This document shows, one piece after another, positions 22,951 through 29,158 of a stretch of DNA of 39,451 bases. This stretch comes from a bacterium. GTDB taxonomy: Bacteria > Patescibacteriota > Minisyncoccia > Phycocordibacterales > Zambryskibacteraceae. The stretch spans positions 64,369 to 103,819 of the forward strand of contig JAHFOF010000001.1 of assembly GCA_023266935.1 (NCBI GenBank). Reading direction: 5' to 3'. The position numbers and the translations under genes were made by a program. Numbering within the stretch: the first letter of the stretch is position 1; every line of letters starts with the position of its first letter. Below the pieces are notes generated by a model. The model was not told the DNA's origin, did no database searches, and was given only the letters and a program-made list of their open reading frames with translations.

Positions 22951-22960
22951 ATGATAGCAT
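22951..22960. promoter_or_regulatory. Shared divergent -10 element ATGATAGCAT (doxX / trmH)
   Basis: On the minus strand it reads TG-C-TATCAT, 6 bases before the DoxX ATG. On the plus strand it reads TG-A-TAGCAT, 10 bases before the TrmH ATG. The same 10 bases occur between ruvA and rpsT. Confidence 0.65.
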
Positions 22961-22970
22961 ATCCGCAATT

Positions 22971-23435
22971 ATGAACGAATGCGTATTGATATTAGACAAT
23001 ATTCGAAGCGTGGCTAATGTTGGCTCTATTTTTCGTACCGCAGACTGCCTCGGAGTGTCTAGGGTTATTCTTATAGGTACAACTCCAACTCCACTCGATC
23101 GATTTAGGAGAAAGCGCAAGGATTTTATAAAGGTTTCCCTTGGCGCAGAAGAATATGTGAAATGGGAGTATAAAAAAGAGATTGGGTTGGCAATTAAAGA
23201 ATTAAAAAGTAAAAAATATAAAATATTGGTTTTAGAACAAGACAAAACCTCGAAAGACTTGAAAAAATTTAAAGCACCAAAAAAGTTTGTTTTGGTGGTA
23301 GGAAACGAAGTTGAAGGAGTTTCAAAATCCGTTTTGAATCTCGCGGACACAATCCTTGAGATATCTATGCAGGGGCGAAAAGAGTCCATGAACGTTTCTG
23401 TTTCTGCGGGGATAGCTTTATTTAATCTTTTATAA
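22971..23435 (+). CDS. TrmH/SpoU-family RNA ribose methyltransferase
   Basis: A 154-residue SAM-dependent SPOUT methyltransferase without extra RNA-binding domains. All three motifs are present: motif 1 NIRSVANVGSIFRTAD, motif 2 FVLVVGNEVEGVS and motif 3 ISMQGRKESMNVSVSAGIAL, which together form the trefoil knot and SAM pocket. It probably 2'-O-methylates a tRNA or rRNA nucleotide; the target is not evident. The mutM gene follows after one base, so the two are cotranscribed. Confidence 0.93.
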   Translation: MNECVLILDNIRSVANVGSIFRTADCLGVSRVILIGTTPTPLDRFRRKRKDFIKVSLGAEEYVKWEYKKEIGLAIKELKSKKYKILVLEQDKTSKDLKKFKAPKKFVLVVGNEVEGVSKSVLNLADTILEISMQGRKESMNVSVSAGIALFNLL

Positions 23436-23436
23436 A

Positions 23437-24297
23437 ATGCCTGAACTTCCAGAAGTCCAAACAACAGTAAATGGTTTAAATAGAACTGTGAAGGGCCGAA
23501 GGATTATAGATGTTTGGACGGATTATGAGAGTAAGCTAAAAATGCACAGAGGAAGTGTGAAGGAGCCAAAATTCTTCATCAATTTTAAAAAACAAATTAA
23601 GAATCAAAAAATAATAAAGGCAGAACGTAGAGCAAAAAATATTTTAATTCATCTTTCAAACAACAAAACCATCTTGGCTCACATGAAGATGACCGGATAT
23701 TTTTTCTATAATCCACCCAAAGATGCTCCGTTCGTGCATTTGGATTTTACTTTAGACAACGGCAAGCACCTTGCATTCAGTGATATGCGCAAATTTGCGA
23801 AGGTTACTCTCGTAGATACGAATAAACTTGGTGAATCAATCCATTTGAATCATCTCGGACCAGAGCCACTCGATAGATCTTTTACTTTTAAGATATTTAA
23901 AGAGAGATTAATGAAAAAGCCGAAGGGCAAGGTTAAAACTGTTTTGATGGATCAGACTTTAATCTCTGGTATAGGGAATATTTATTCGGATGAGATACTT
24001 TGGAGAGCCAATGTACATCCACTTTCTACACCAAGGACAATTCCAGAGAAAAATTTGAAGATGATGTATAAAGCAGTGCGGGAAACTCTAAAGAAGGGGA
24101 TAGATTTTGGTGGGGATTCTATGTCTGATTATAGAAATATAAACGGGGAGAGGGGAGAATTTCAAGATCACCACAGAGCATACAGAAAAACAGGGAAAAA
24201 ATGTTCAAAATCAAAATGCAAAGGAATTATTAAACGACTAGTCGTAGGAACCAGAAGTGCTCACTTTTGCCCAATTCACCAAAAACTCTATAAATAA
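23437..24297 (+). CDS. mutM: Formamidopyrimidine-DNA glycosylase
   Basis: A 286-residue bifunctional glycosylase/AP lyase that removes oxidised purines such as 8-oxoguanine. It starts PELPEV after Met, placing the catalytic Pro1 and Glu2 correctly. The conserved Lys lies in ERRAKNILIHL, and HMKMTGYF and GIGNIYSDEILWRA are family signatures. The C-terminal zinc finger is KKCSKSKCKG...HFCPIHQ, with a His in place of the usual fourth Cys and four residues between the first two. The Arg of VVGTRSAHFC is kept. It is cotranscribed with the TrmH gene. Confidence 0.95.
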   Translation: MPELPEVQTTVNGLNRTVKGRRIIDVWTDYESKLKMHRGSVKEPKFFINFKKQIKNQKIIKAERRAKNILIHLSNNKTILAHMKMTGYFFYNPPKDAPFVHLDFTLDNGKHLAFSDMRKFAKVTLVDTNKLGESIHLNHLGPEPLDRSFTFKIFKERLMKKPKGKVKTVLMDQTLISGIGNIYSDEILWRANVHPLSTPRTIPEKNLKMMYKAVRETLKKGIDFGGDSMSDYRNINGERGEFQDHHRAYRKTGKKCSKSKCKGIIKRLVVGTRSAHFCPIHQKLYK

Positions 24298-24313
24298 AGC
24301 TGTATAATTTAGC

Positions 24314-24342
24314 TTGACTTTTGACTTTGATAGGTGTATAAT
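24314..24342 (+). promoter_or_regulatory. Near-consensus sigma70 promoter of the GC-rich orphan at 24489
   Basis: TTGACT (24314-24319), 17 bases, TATAAT (24337-24342). A second TTGACT at 24321 is too close to serve. The leader is about 140 bases long. Confidence 0.8.
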
Positions 24343-24377
24343 ATTAGGCAGTAAAGTACTTTAATATCTACTTGCAT

Positions 24378-24426
24378 TCGCCATAGCCAAAAGGGCCTTA
24401 AATTAAGACTTTTTTGGCTATGGCGA
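24378..24426 (+). promoter_or_regulatory. Long leader hairpin upstream of the GC-rich orphan
   Basis: A perfect 15-bp stem, TCGCCATAGCCAAAA (24378-24392) with TTTTGGCTATGGCGA (24412-24426), encloses a 19-base loop that contains the small inverted repeat CTTA/TAAG. It is not a terminator, since no T-run follows. A second hairpin near 24447-24475 carries an AGGAG motif. It could control transcript stability or ribosome access. Confidence 0.6.
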
Positions 24427-24488
24427 CACAATGTTGCCACTAGCCAACCTTGCTACCCGAAAGGAGTAGCGCAACATAGGAGTTTCCT

Positions 24489-25097
24489 ATGAGCAATGCA
24501 ACCTTTGGACAGGCGAGCCACTCGCTGACCATCATTGGCCAGCAGAATCCGAGCGCGGATGATCTTCGGATTCTCCACGACGGATGCCTCGCCGATCTCG
24601 TGCAGGCCATCCAGGCACGCACGGTTCCAAACCGTGACGAATTCCGCAAGTTCCTCGGTCTCATACCTTTGGAACCGCGGATCATGGTCGACTACACCAA
24701 GTCGCTCGCGGAGATGATCACCGCCGGTCGCTACGACTGGAAGAACGATGACATCACCGAGAAGCGATTCCCCGTGAAGGGCGAGGGGACGAAGGAATTC
24801 GTCTGCGAACTCGTTCACCCGAATCGCGGCATCTCTTCGGAGAACGCGTTGAAGGAGATCGAGAAGAGCGGGAAACTTCGTCCGGCGACAATCGAGGAAC
24901 TACTCGCCTTTGGGGCGACTTTCCCCGAAATCCAGCGCCAGTTACCGGTGGTTGCCCTCGGTTCCTCTGCGGAGGTCCGTGGCGACTGCGGCGTGCCGTG
25001 CCTCCTCAGGGACGACTCGGAGCGGATTCTGGACCTCCGCTGGTTCGAGCGCGTCTGGGGTGACCGCTTCCGCTTCCTGGCGGTTCGCAACAAGTAG
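24489..25097 (+). CDS. GC-rich orphan protein of a CPR-type family, function unknown
   Basis: A 202-residue soluble protein. GC content is far above that of the flanking genes and third positions are mostly G or C. I recall the pattern VDYTKSLAEMI.AG.YDW with ITEKRFPVKGEG and later RPATIEELLAFGATFPEIQR and RFRFLAVRNK from many uncharacterised CPR proteins; no function is known to me. The last third (VALGSSAEV, LDLRWFERVWGDRFRFLAV) looks like a small beta domain. It has its own consensus promoter, a structured leader, a Shine-Dalgarno AGGAG and its own terminator, making it a self-contained expression unit. Confidence 0.8.
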   Translation: MSNATFGQASHSLTIIGQQNPSADDLRILHDGCLADLVQAIQARTVPNRDEFRKFLGLIPLEPRIMVDYTKSLAEMITAGRYDWKNDDITEKRFPVKGEGTKEFVCELVHPNRGISSENALKEIEKSGKLRPATIEELLAFGATFPEIQRQLPVVALGSSAEVRGDCGVPCLLRDDSERILDLRWFERVWGDRFRFLAVRNK

Positions 25098-25164
25098 TAC
25101 TCTGGCTCTTTGTCCTCGGGTCTGTAACTTAGACCCTTTGACCCTTGAGCCCGAGCGAAAAAAG

Positions 25165-25200
25165 AAGGGGCGAACTGCACAGTGCAGTTCGCCCCTTTCC
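25165..25200. terminator. Terminator of the GC-rich orphan at 24489, possibly bidirectional
   Basis: A 15-bp perfect stem, AAGGGGCGAACTGCA (25165-25179) with TGCAGTTCGCCCCTT (25183-25197), lies between the orphan and the convergent Mur ligase, with T-rich sequence downstream. Confidence 0.75.
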
Positions 25201-25237
25201 ATTTACAAAAATTTTTATATAAAATACAAAGCAAATT

Positions 25238-26512
25238 TCACTTTAGGATTTTTTCTAATTCCTCTCTCGCTACCTTCTCATCACTCCACGGAGTCTTTTC
25301 TCCGTCTTTACCCATGATGAATGGATCGGTACCTTTGCCCGTGATTAACACTACATCACCAGATTTTGCTTTCTTGATGGCCGAATGAATCGCTTCACGT
25401 CTGTTCATGATAATAGTTACTTTGTGTTTGGTGAATCCAGGAAGCATATCTTCAATAATTTTCTTCGGATCTTCATCGTACGGATCTTCGTTCGTGAGGA
25501 TGGCCTCACTACAATATTCGTCAGCTACTTTGGCCATCTCCATACGTTTCCATTGATCCCTTCCTCCGCCAGTATTTCCTAATACACAAATTTTTTTCTT
25601 ACCTTCAAAAGTTTTATAAAGCTCGGAGAGTGAGCCGGAAGTGTGAGCGTAGTCCACAACCACATCGAAGTCTTGTTTTTTGTTTTCTAATTTAATAAAT
25701 TCTACTCGGCCTTTAATAATAGAAAGATTCTCTAACCCCTTTTTTATATTTTCTGCAGAAACTCCAAACGCACTTGCTGTCGTAGCTGCTCCGAGCATGT
25801 TGTATAAATTGAACTGTCCACGAAGAGGGGATTTGATGGTTGTGTTTCTGAACACAAACGACACCCCATCATCTGTGGTGGTATAAAGCCCAGCGTCTCT
25901 AATAGAAAACGAATAAGCTTCATCCACACCAAATTTTAGAAAGTCTGGATAAGCTTTGTCATCACTGTTTACCACGATCACTGTTCTTTGTTTTGAACTC
26001 TCGGCCAGCGCTCTGGCTATATCAAGCTTCGCTTCTTTATATTTTTCAAACGAACCATGAGATTCAATATGTTCTGGGGCTAGGTTAGTGAAGACTAAAG
26101 CGTCGAGGTCGATGAATTTATGTCTAAATTGTTTTGAGGCTTCACTTGAAAGTTCGAGGATGACGAGGTCACACTTTGCATCCACTGCTTGTTTAATAAA
26201 TTTTTGAACAAAAAATCTCCCAGGAACGGTCATCTTACGTTTATTCGGAGTTGAGTTTCCTCCGATTTTAAATCTAATGGTGTTTAATAGGGCAGTTTTT
26301 TTATCACTCGCTTCAAAAATTGTGTTTAGCATCTCGCTTGTAGAAGATTTGCCTTTTGTGCCTGTTACCGCGATCACGGTAATTTTTTTAGAAGGGAATT
26401 CATAAATAAAAGCTCCAAGGACAGCGAGTAAATAGTGGTAAGTTGGTGCGAGTGCATCAAAAAGCGATTTCGGGATGAATTTTTTTATGATTCGCAAAAT
26501 ATTATCTACCAT
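25238..26512 (-). CDS. Mur ligase family protein (MurE-like) lacking the N-terminal domain
   Basis: A 424-residue ATP-dependent amide ligase resembling UDP-MurNAc-tripeptide synthetase. The ATP loop is TGTKGKSSTSEML (about residues 50-62). LELSSEA and FTNLAPEHIESHGSFE match the central domain, and VVDYAHTSGSL and LGNTGGGRDQWKR the C-terminal part. The residues that select diaminopimelate in classical MurE (DNPR) are replaced by NEDPYDEDP, and the N-terminal substrate domain is replaced by about 40 residues with one hydrophobic helix. The added amino acid, or even the substrate, may therefore differ. It overlaps ruvA by 11 bases. Confidence 0.85.
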   Translation of the reverse strand: MVDNILRIIKKFIPKSLFDALAPTYHYLLAVLGAFIYEFPSKKITVIAVTGTKGKSSTSEMLNTIFEASDKKTALLNTIRFKIGGNSTPNKRKMTVPGRFFVQKFIKQAVDAKCDLVILELSSEASKQFRHKFIDLDALVFTNLAPEHIESHGSFEKYKEAKLDIARALAESSKQRTVIVVNSDDKAYPDFLKFGVDEAYSFSIRDAGLYTTTDDGVSFVFRNTTIKSPLRGQFNLYNMLGAATTASAFGVSAENIKKGLENLSIIKGRVEFIKLENKKQDFDVVVDYAHTSGSLSELYKTFEGKKKICVLGNTGGGRDQWKRMEMAKVADEYCSEAILTNEDPYDEDPKKIIEDMLPGFTKHKVTIIMNRREAIHSAIKKAKSGDVVLITGKGTDPFIMGKDGEKTPWSDEKVAREELEKILK

Positions 26513-27083
26513 TTTTTTCTGAAAGCAGTTTCAGGGCTTGTTTTACTCGTTCGCTAGTGTTTTCTATTTCTTTAGAAATCTTTTTTAGAGCATCTCGAGC
26601 ATCCCTCTCACTGTATCCGAGGGAAACCAATGCTTCGAGAGCATCACCTTCGGCTCGCATATTCATACCTTTGTCTGCAGAGGTTGTGACTAATTTATCT
26701 CTAAGTTCCAAAACAATTTTCTCTGCGTTTTTCTTGCCTATACCCGAGACGCGAGTCAGATACGAAGTTTCTTCCTCAGCTACTGCTTGTCTAAGCATTT
26801 CTGGTGTGGCTACATTCAAGATTCCTAGAGCAGTTTTTGGTCCTATGCCTGATATACCGATTAACAATTCAAAAAGATCTAAATTTTCTTTGTCTTTAAA
26901 ACCGTACAAATCCAAAGCATTTTCTTTGACTGCAAGGTAAGTCCAAAGAGAGATTGCCTGTCCGGCAGAGGCGTCCAAGGTGGTTTCCAGAGGAACAAAA
27001 ACTTTGTACCCAACCCCGTTTACATCCACAATCAGGGAATTGGTCTCCTTATGCCTTATTTTGCCTGATATTGTGCCTATCAT
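26502..27083 (-). CDS. ruvA: Holliday junction DNA-binding protein RuvA
   Basis: A 193-residue protein forming the tetrameric junction clamp for RuvB. The OB-fold N-terminus MIGTISGKIRHKETNSLIVD with GVGYKVFVP is followed by two helix-hairpin-helix motifs (LIGISGIGPKTALGIL and TRVSGIGKKNAEKIVLELRDK) and a flexible linker. Domain III (ALEALVSLGYSERDARDAL) contacts RuvB. The start lies 6 bases after TG-C-TATCAT, predicting a leaderless message. It is divergent from rpsT and overlaps the Mur ligase gene downstream. Confidence 0.96.
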   Translation of the reverse strand: MIGTISGKIRHKETNSLIVDVNGVGYKVFVPLETTLDASAGQAISLWTYLAVKENALDLYGFKDKENLDLFELLIGISGIGPKTALGILNVATPEMLRQAVAEEETSYLTRVSGIGKKNAEKIVLELRDKLVTTSADKGMNMRAEGDALEALVSLGYSERDARDALKKISKEIENTSERVKQALKLLSEKNGR

Positions 27084-27089
27084 GACGAT

Positions 27090-27099
27090 ATGATAGCAT
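27090..27099. promoter_or_regulatory. Shared divergent -10 element ATGATAGCAT (ruvA / rpsT)
   Basis: The minus strand reads TG-C-TATCAT, 6 bases before the ruvA ATG; the plus strand reads TG-A-TAGCAT, 7 bases before the rpsT ATG at 27107. Identical to the 10 bases at 22951-22960. Confidence 0.7.
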
Positions 27100-27106
27100 G
27101 TCCGGT

Positions 27107-27370
27107 ATGCCTATTACTCGTAGTGCAAAAAAGGCCCTCCGAAGCTCGTTCAAAAAACGAGATTTTAATACTATTAGACGAGACAAGGTTTCTAAATCCC
27201 TCAAATCTTTAAAGAAGCTAATTGCTGAAAAAAACAAGAAACAAGCCATGGTGGTTATGCGTACGGTTCAAAAAGCTCTGGACAAAGCGGTCAAAGGTCG
27301 TACTTTGGATAAAAATACAGCATCCAGGAAAAAGTCTCGGCTCTCAAAGATGATAAAAAAGATTAGTTAA
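27107..27370 (+). CDS. rpsT: Small ribosomal subunit protein bS20
   Basis: An 87-residue basic helical protein starting MPITRSAKKALRSSFKKRDF, with the family pattern of repeated Lys/Arg helices and an ending SRLSKMIKKIS. The ATG at 27107 is preferred over the one at 27098, because the latter overlaps the -10 hexamer (27094-27099) and because the family normally begins with SAKKxxR within the first ten residues. It has its own promoter and a strong terminator, so it is a single-gene unit. Confidence 0.93.
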   Translation: MPITRSAKKALRSSFKKRDFNTIRRDKVSKSLKSLKKLIAEKNKKQAMVVMRTVQKALDKAVKGRTLDKNTASRKKSRLSKMIKKIS

Positions 27371-27405
27371 CAAAAAATCTGGGAAATCCCAGATTTTTTG
27401 TTAAC
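27366..27405 (+). terminator. Intrinsic terminator after rpsT
   Basis: A perfect 18-bp inverted repeat, GTTAACAAAAAATCTGGG (27366-27383) with its complement (27388-27405), with an AAAT loop and an internal T-run on the 3' arm. The rpsT stop lies at the base of the 5' arm. Confidence 0.88.
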
Positions 27406-27447
27406 ACTTTGTGTTGTTCTTTAATTCTGCGGGTATAGAATTGGGGT

Positions 27448-27867
27448 ATGAAAAATTTAAATTATAGTAAAACGGTTTTAATCATAGGCATTGCGGGTGT
27501 TTTGTTTTCTGGGTATTTAAGTGGAGTGAAGTTTTTCACTTCAACCTGTGCTTTGAGTGAACCTTGCCCATATTTTCTAGGTTATCCAGCTTGTTACTTT
27601 GGTTTCCTTATGTTTGCTGTGCTTTTTGTTTCAGCCTTGCTCGCTCATTATCAAAAAGTTTCAATTTTAGTTTTGGCCAAGGTTCAAAGTTTTGTTTCCG
27701 CCCTCGGGATTCTCTTTGCGGGTTATTTTGTGATTCCAGAAATAGGGAAATTACTTGCTGGGACAAGAAACTACTCTCTAGGCCTTCCTACTTGTGCCTA
27801 CGGTCTGATTTTCTACATCATTGTTTTCTTCCTTTCTGTTAATTATCTTAGAAACAACAGAGGATAA
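27448..27867 (+). CDS. Four-helix membrane protein, VKOR-like
   Basis: A 139-residue protein with four hydrophobic helices and paired cysteines. The sequence TSTCALSEPCPYFLGYPACYFG after helix 1 and LGLPTCAYGLIFYI before helix 4 resembles the loop cysteines and 'G.P...YG' of vitamin K epoxide reductase-type proteins, which pass electrons from quinone to disulfide-forming partners. The usual CxxC active site is not clear, so the call is tentative. TATAGA ends 8 bases before the ATG, so the leader is very short. tRNA-Arg follows convergently. Confidence 0.5.
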   Translation: MKNLNYSKTVLIIGIAGVLFSGYLSGVKFFTSTCALSEPCPYFLGYPACYFGFLMFAVLFVSALLAHYQKVSILVLAKVQSFVSALGILFAGYFVIPEIGKLLAGTRNYSLGLPTCAYGLIFYIIVFFLSVNYLRNNRG

Positions 27868-27871
27868 TTTG

Positions 27872-27943
27872 TGCTCCCAGTAGGAATCGAACCTACATTT
27901 TAACTTCCGCAAAGTTATGTCCTATCCATTGAACGATGGGAGC
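27872..27943 (-). tRNA. tRNA-Arg (GCG)
   Basis: A complete cloverleaf on the minus strand beginning GCTCCCATCGTTCAATGG. The anticodon stem TAACT/AGTTA holds the loop TTGCGGA, giving anticodon GCG. The T-arm is GTAGG-TTCGATT-CCTAC. No CCA is encoded. Most bacteria read CGC/CGU with an ACG anticodon edited to inosine; here G34 is genomic. Confidence 0.93.
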
Positions 27944-27969
27944 AATATGCCGACTTTATCATACAGAAA

Positions 27970-28440
27970 CTAAAACCCCAAATACTCCAAAATCTTTTCG
28001 ACAAAAGGGAGAGAATAGTATTGCTCTTCCAGTTTTTGTTGGAGCATCTCGTGTAGTTTTTCTACGTCAGTTTTTTCTCCAAGAGGGACGATGATGAGAG
28101 GCATAAACATTTTTTTAGAACGAAGGAGTATTTTTTTATGAGGATGTTCTTCATCAATCCAAAAAGAATGAATGGTGTCGTATGGATATCGTATGTTTGC
28201 TCGAGTAACACCCGCTTCATCGACGGTGATATGAATAGTTTCTGGGGGTCTATTTATAAAAAGGGAGAGAGAAAATGAAGCAACGATGATAAGGATACCA
28301 AAGATGATATTACCGAGGATTATGGCTGCGATAGCCACGGAAGAAGCCACAATGCCTACAGCCCAAAACCAATCCGAGCTTCGTTCTTTGTGTTCGTAGA
28401 TGTGTGCATCCCATTCGATTTTAAAGGTCTGCTTTGCCAT
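27970..28440 (-). CDS. Small two-helix membrane protein with cytoplasmic PH-like tail
   Basis: A 156-residue protein. After a polar start (FKIEWDAHIYEHKERSSDW), two hydrophobic helices span about residues 24-62. They are followed by a beta-rich domain (ETIHITVDEAGVTRANIRYPYDTIHSFWIDEE) and a helical C-terminus with KTDVEKLHEMLQQKL. The strand pattern is like bacterial PH-type domains. I recognise no named function. The start is exactly 6 bases after TG-C-TACAAT, predicting a leaderless message. Confidence 0.75.
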   Translation of the reverse strand: MAKQTFKIEWDAHIYEHKERSSDWFWAVGIVASSVAIAAIILGNIIFGILIIVASFSLSLFINRPPETIHITVDEAGVTRANIRYPYDTIHSFWIDEEHPHKKILLRSKKMFMPLIIVPLGEKTDVEKLHEMLQQKLEEQYYSLPFVEKILEYLGF

Positions 28441-28446
28441 ACAAAA

Positions 28447-28455
28447 ATTGTAGCA
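28447..28455 (-). promoter_or_regulatory. Extended -10 promoter, leaderless start
   Basis: On the minus strand TG-C-TACAAT is followed by 6 bases and the ATG at 28440. Confidence 0.7.
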
Positions 28456-28501
28456 TAAAAGGTTTGATTAATAACCCTCTCTGTGGTTTGATAAGCGTAT
28501 T

Positions 28502-28561
28502 GGAGGAGTGGCTGACCACCGCCTACGGCGGGGCCTCGCCAAAGGCGATGGGTGGTCTAAA
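28502..28561 (+). pseudogene. Partial tRNA-Ser 5' copy interrupted by a 36-base palindrome
   Basis: GGAGGAGTGGCTGA (28502-28515) is identical to nt 1-14 of the intact tRNA-Ser at 28818. Thirty-six foreign bases follow (28516-28551), and then GTGGTCTAAA (28552-28561) continues the tRNA D-loop exactly to nt 24. The copy ends just before the 3' D-stem, as in the tRNA-Lys fragment. Confidence 0.85.
28514..28558. repeat. GC-rich palindromic repeat in the tRNA-Ser fragment
   Basis: GACCACCGC, 5 bases, GCGGGG, CCTCGC and an ending GGGTGGTC. The terminal GACCACC/GGTGGTC arms pair. The inserted part is 28516-28551; the flanking bases belong to the tRNA. Block order and spacing match the repeat at 19746-19783. 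Confidence 0.75.
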
Positions 28562-28569
28562 ACTAACCG

Positions 28570-28812
28570 ATGTACTTTGTATACATAATTCAAAGCGTTA
28601 AGACAAATCGATATTATATTGGGTACACAAACAATATTGAAAATAGATTAGCCCACCATAATTCTGGAGCATCAACTTATACTAGAAAATATCGTCCTTG
28701 GGTACTTGTTTATTCAGAAAAATTTCCAGATAAGATTTCTGCTTGGAAACGAGAGCGTCAAATTAAATTATTTAAAGGTGGTAATGCATTCAAAAAACTG
28801 TTAGAAATATAG
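28570..28812 (+). CDS. GIY-YIG nuclease family protein
   Basis: An 80-residue single-domain protein starting MYFVYIIQSVKTNRYYIGYT, in which VYI...YYIG is the GIY-YIG pair. It continues with NIENRLAHHNSGASTYTRK (conserved Arg and His), then WKRERQIKLFKGG with the Glu-bearing helix and the ending FKKLLEI. The catalytic framework looks intact. It lies between a broken and an intact tRNA-Ser copy and probably shares their transcript. It has no visible Shine-Dalgarno sequence. It is a distant paralogue of the gene at 22186-22428. Confidence 0.92.
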   Translation: MYFVYIIQSVKTNRYYIGYTNNIENRLAHHNSGASTYTRKYRPWVLVYSEKFPDKISAWKRERQIKLFKGGNAFKKLLEI

Positions 28813-28817
28813 CTGTA

Positions 28818-28904
28818 GGAGGAGTGGCTGAGTGGTCTAAAGCAACAGTCTTGAAAACTGTCACCTGGGTAACTGGGTCGTGAGTTCGAATCTCACCTCC
28901 TCCG
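28818..28904 (+). tRNA. tRNA-Ser (TGA)
   Basis: An 87-base class II tRNA beginning GGAGGAGTGGCTGAG. The anticodon stem ACAGT/ACTGT carries the loop CTTGAAA, with a long variable arm CACCTGGGTAACTGGGTCG and T-arm GTGAGTTCGAATCTCAC. The discriminator is G and CCA is not encoded. Its 5' part is duplicated upstream of the GIY-YIG gene. Confidence 0.95.
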
Positions 28905-28908
28905 CAGT

Positions 28909-29133
28909 TTAGATAACTTCAACTTTGTATTTCTTCGAGACGAAGAAGAGGTAGATGATTTCAAGAAGCCCCATCGTGTTTAAAACGAGGATGGCGATGA
29001 ACCAATACTTTTGTCTAAGTTCGCCGGCTTTCCAGAGAGCGAAACCCTTCCAAACCAAGGACCAAACTATGACTAAAAATCCAATAAATGGGTGAGCTGT
29101 TAACCAGCGGGTAAATATGTTTATGTTTGTCAT
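28909..29133 (-). CDS. Small two-helix membrane protein (DUF5652-like)
   Basis: A 74-residue protein with two hydrophobic helices (HPFIGFLVIVWSLVWKGFALW and YWFIAILVLNTMGLLEIIYLF) separated by a short basic loop, and a KKYKVEVI tail. The WKxxALWxA...W and LNTxGLLEIxYLF pattern is like DUF5652 proteins common in CPR genomes. The function is unknown. The start lies 6 bases after TATAAT, predicting a leaderless message divergent from ruvX. Confidence 0.75.
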   Translation of the reverse strand: MTNINIFTRWLTAHPFIGFLVIVWSLVWKGFALWKAGELRQKYWFIAILVLNTMGLLEIIYLFFVSKKYKVEVI

Positions 29134-29139
29134 GTGATT

Positions 29140-29152
29140 ATTATACTATAAT
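29140..29152. promoter_or_regulatory. Mirror-image -10 elements of a divergent leaderless pair
   Basis: ATTATA-C-TATAAT: the left half is TATAAT on the minus strand, exactly 6 bases before the ATG at 29133. The right half is TATAAT on the plus strand, exactly 6 bases before the ruvX ATG at 29159. Confidence 0.75.
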
Positions 29153-29158
29153 CATCAA

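Larger units (their letters stand above)
28502..28904 (+). mobile_element. GIY-YIG/tRNA-Ser insertion module
   Basis: A broken tRNA-Ser 5' copy with a palindrome in its D-loop, a GIY-YIG gene starting 9 bases later, and the intact tRNA-Ser 5 bases after its stop. It has the same layout as 22120-22492. Mobility is inferred. Confidence 0.62.

Noticed and set aside
24453-24818. Long minus-strand open frame opposite the GC-rich orphan
   Set aside because: GC-rich coding DNA gives long open antisense frames by default; this one has no start signal and no recognisable protein pattern, while the plus-strand gene has promoter, Shine-Dalgarno and terminator.
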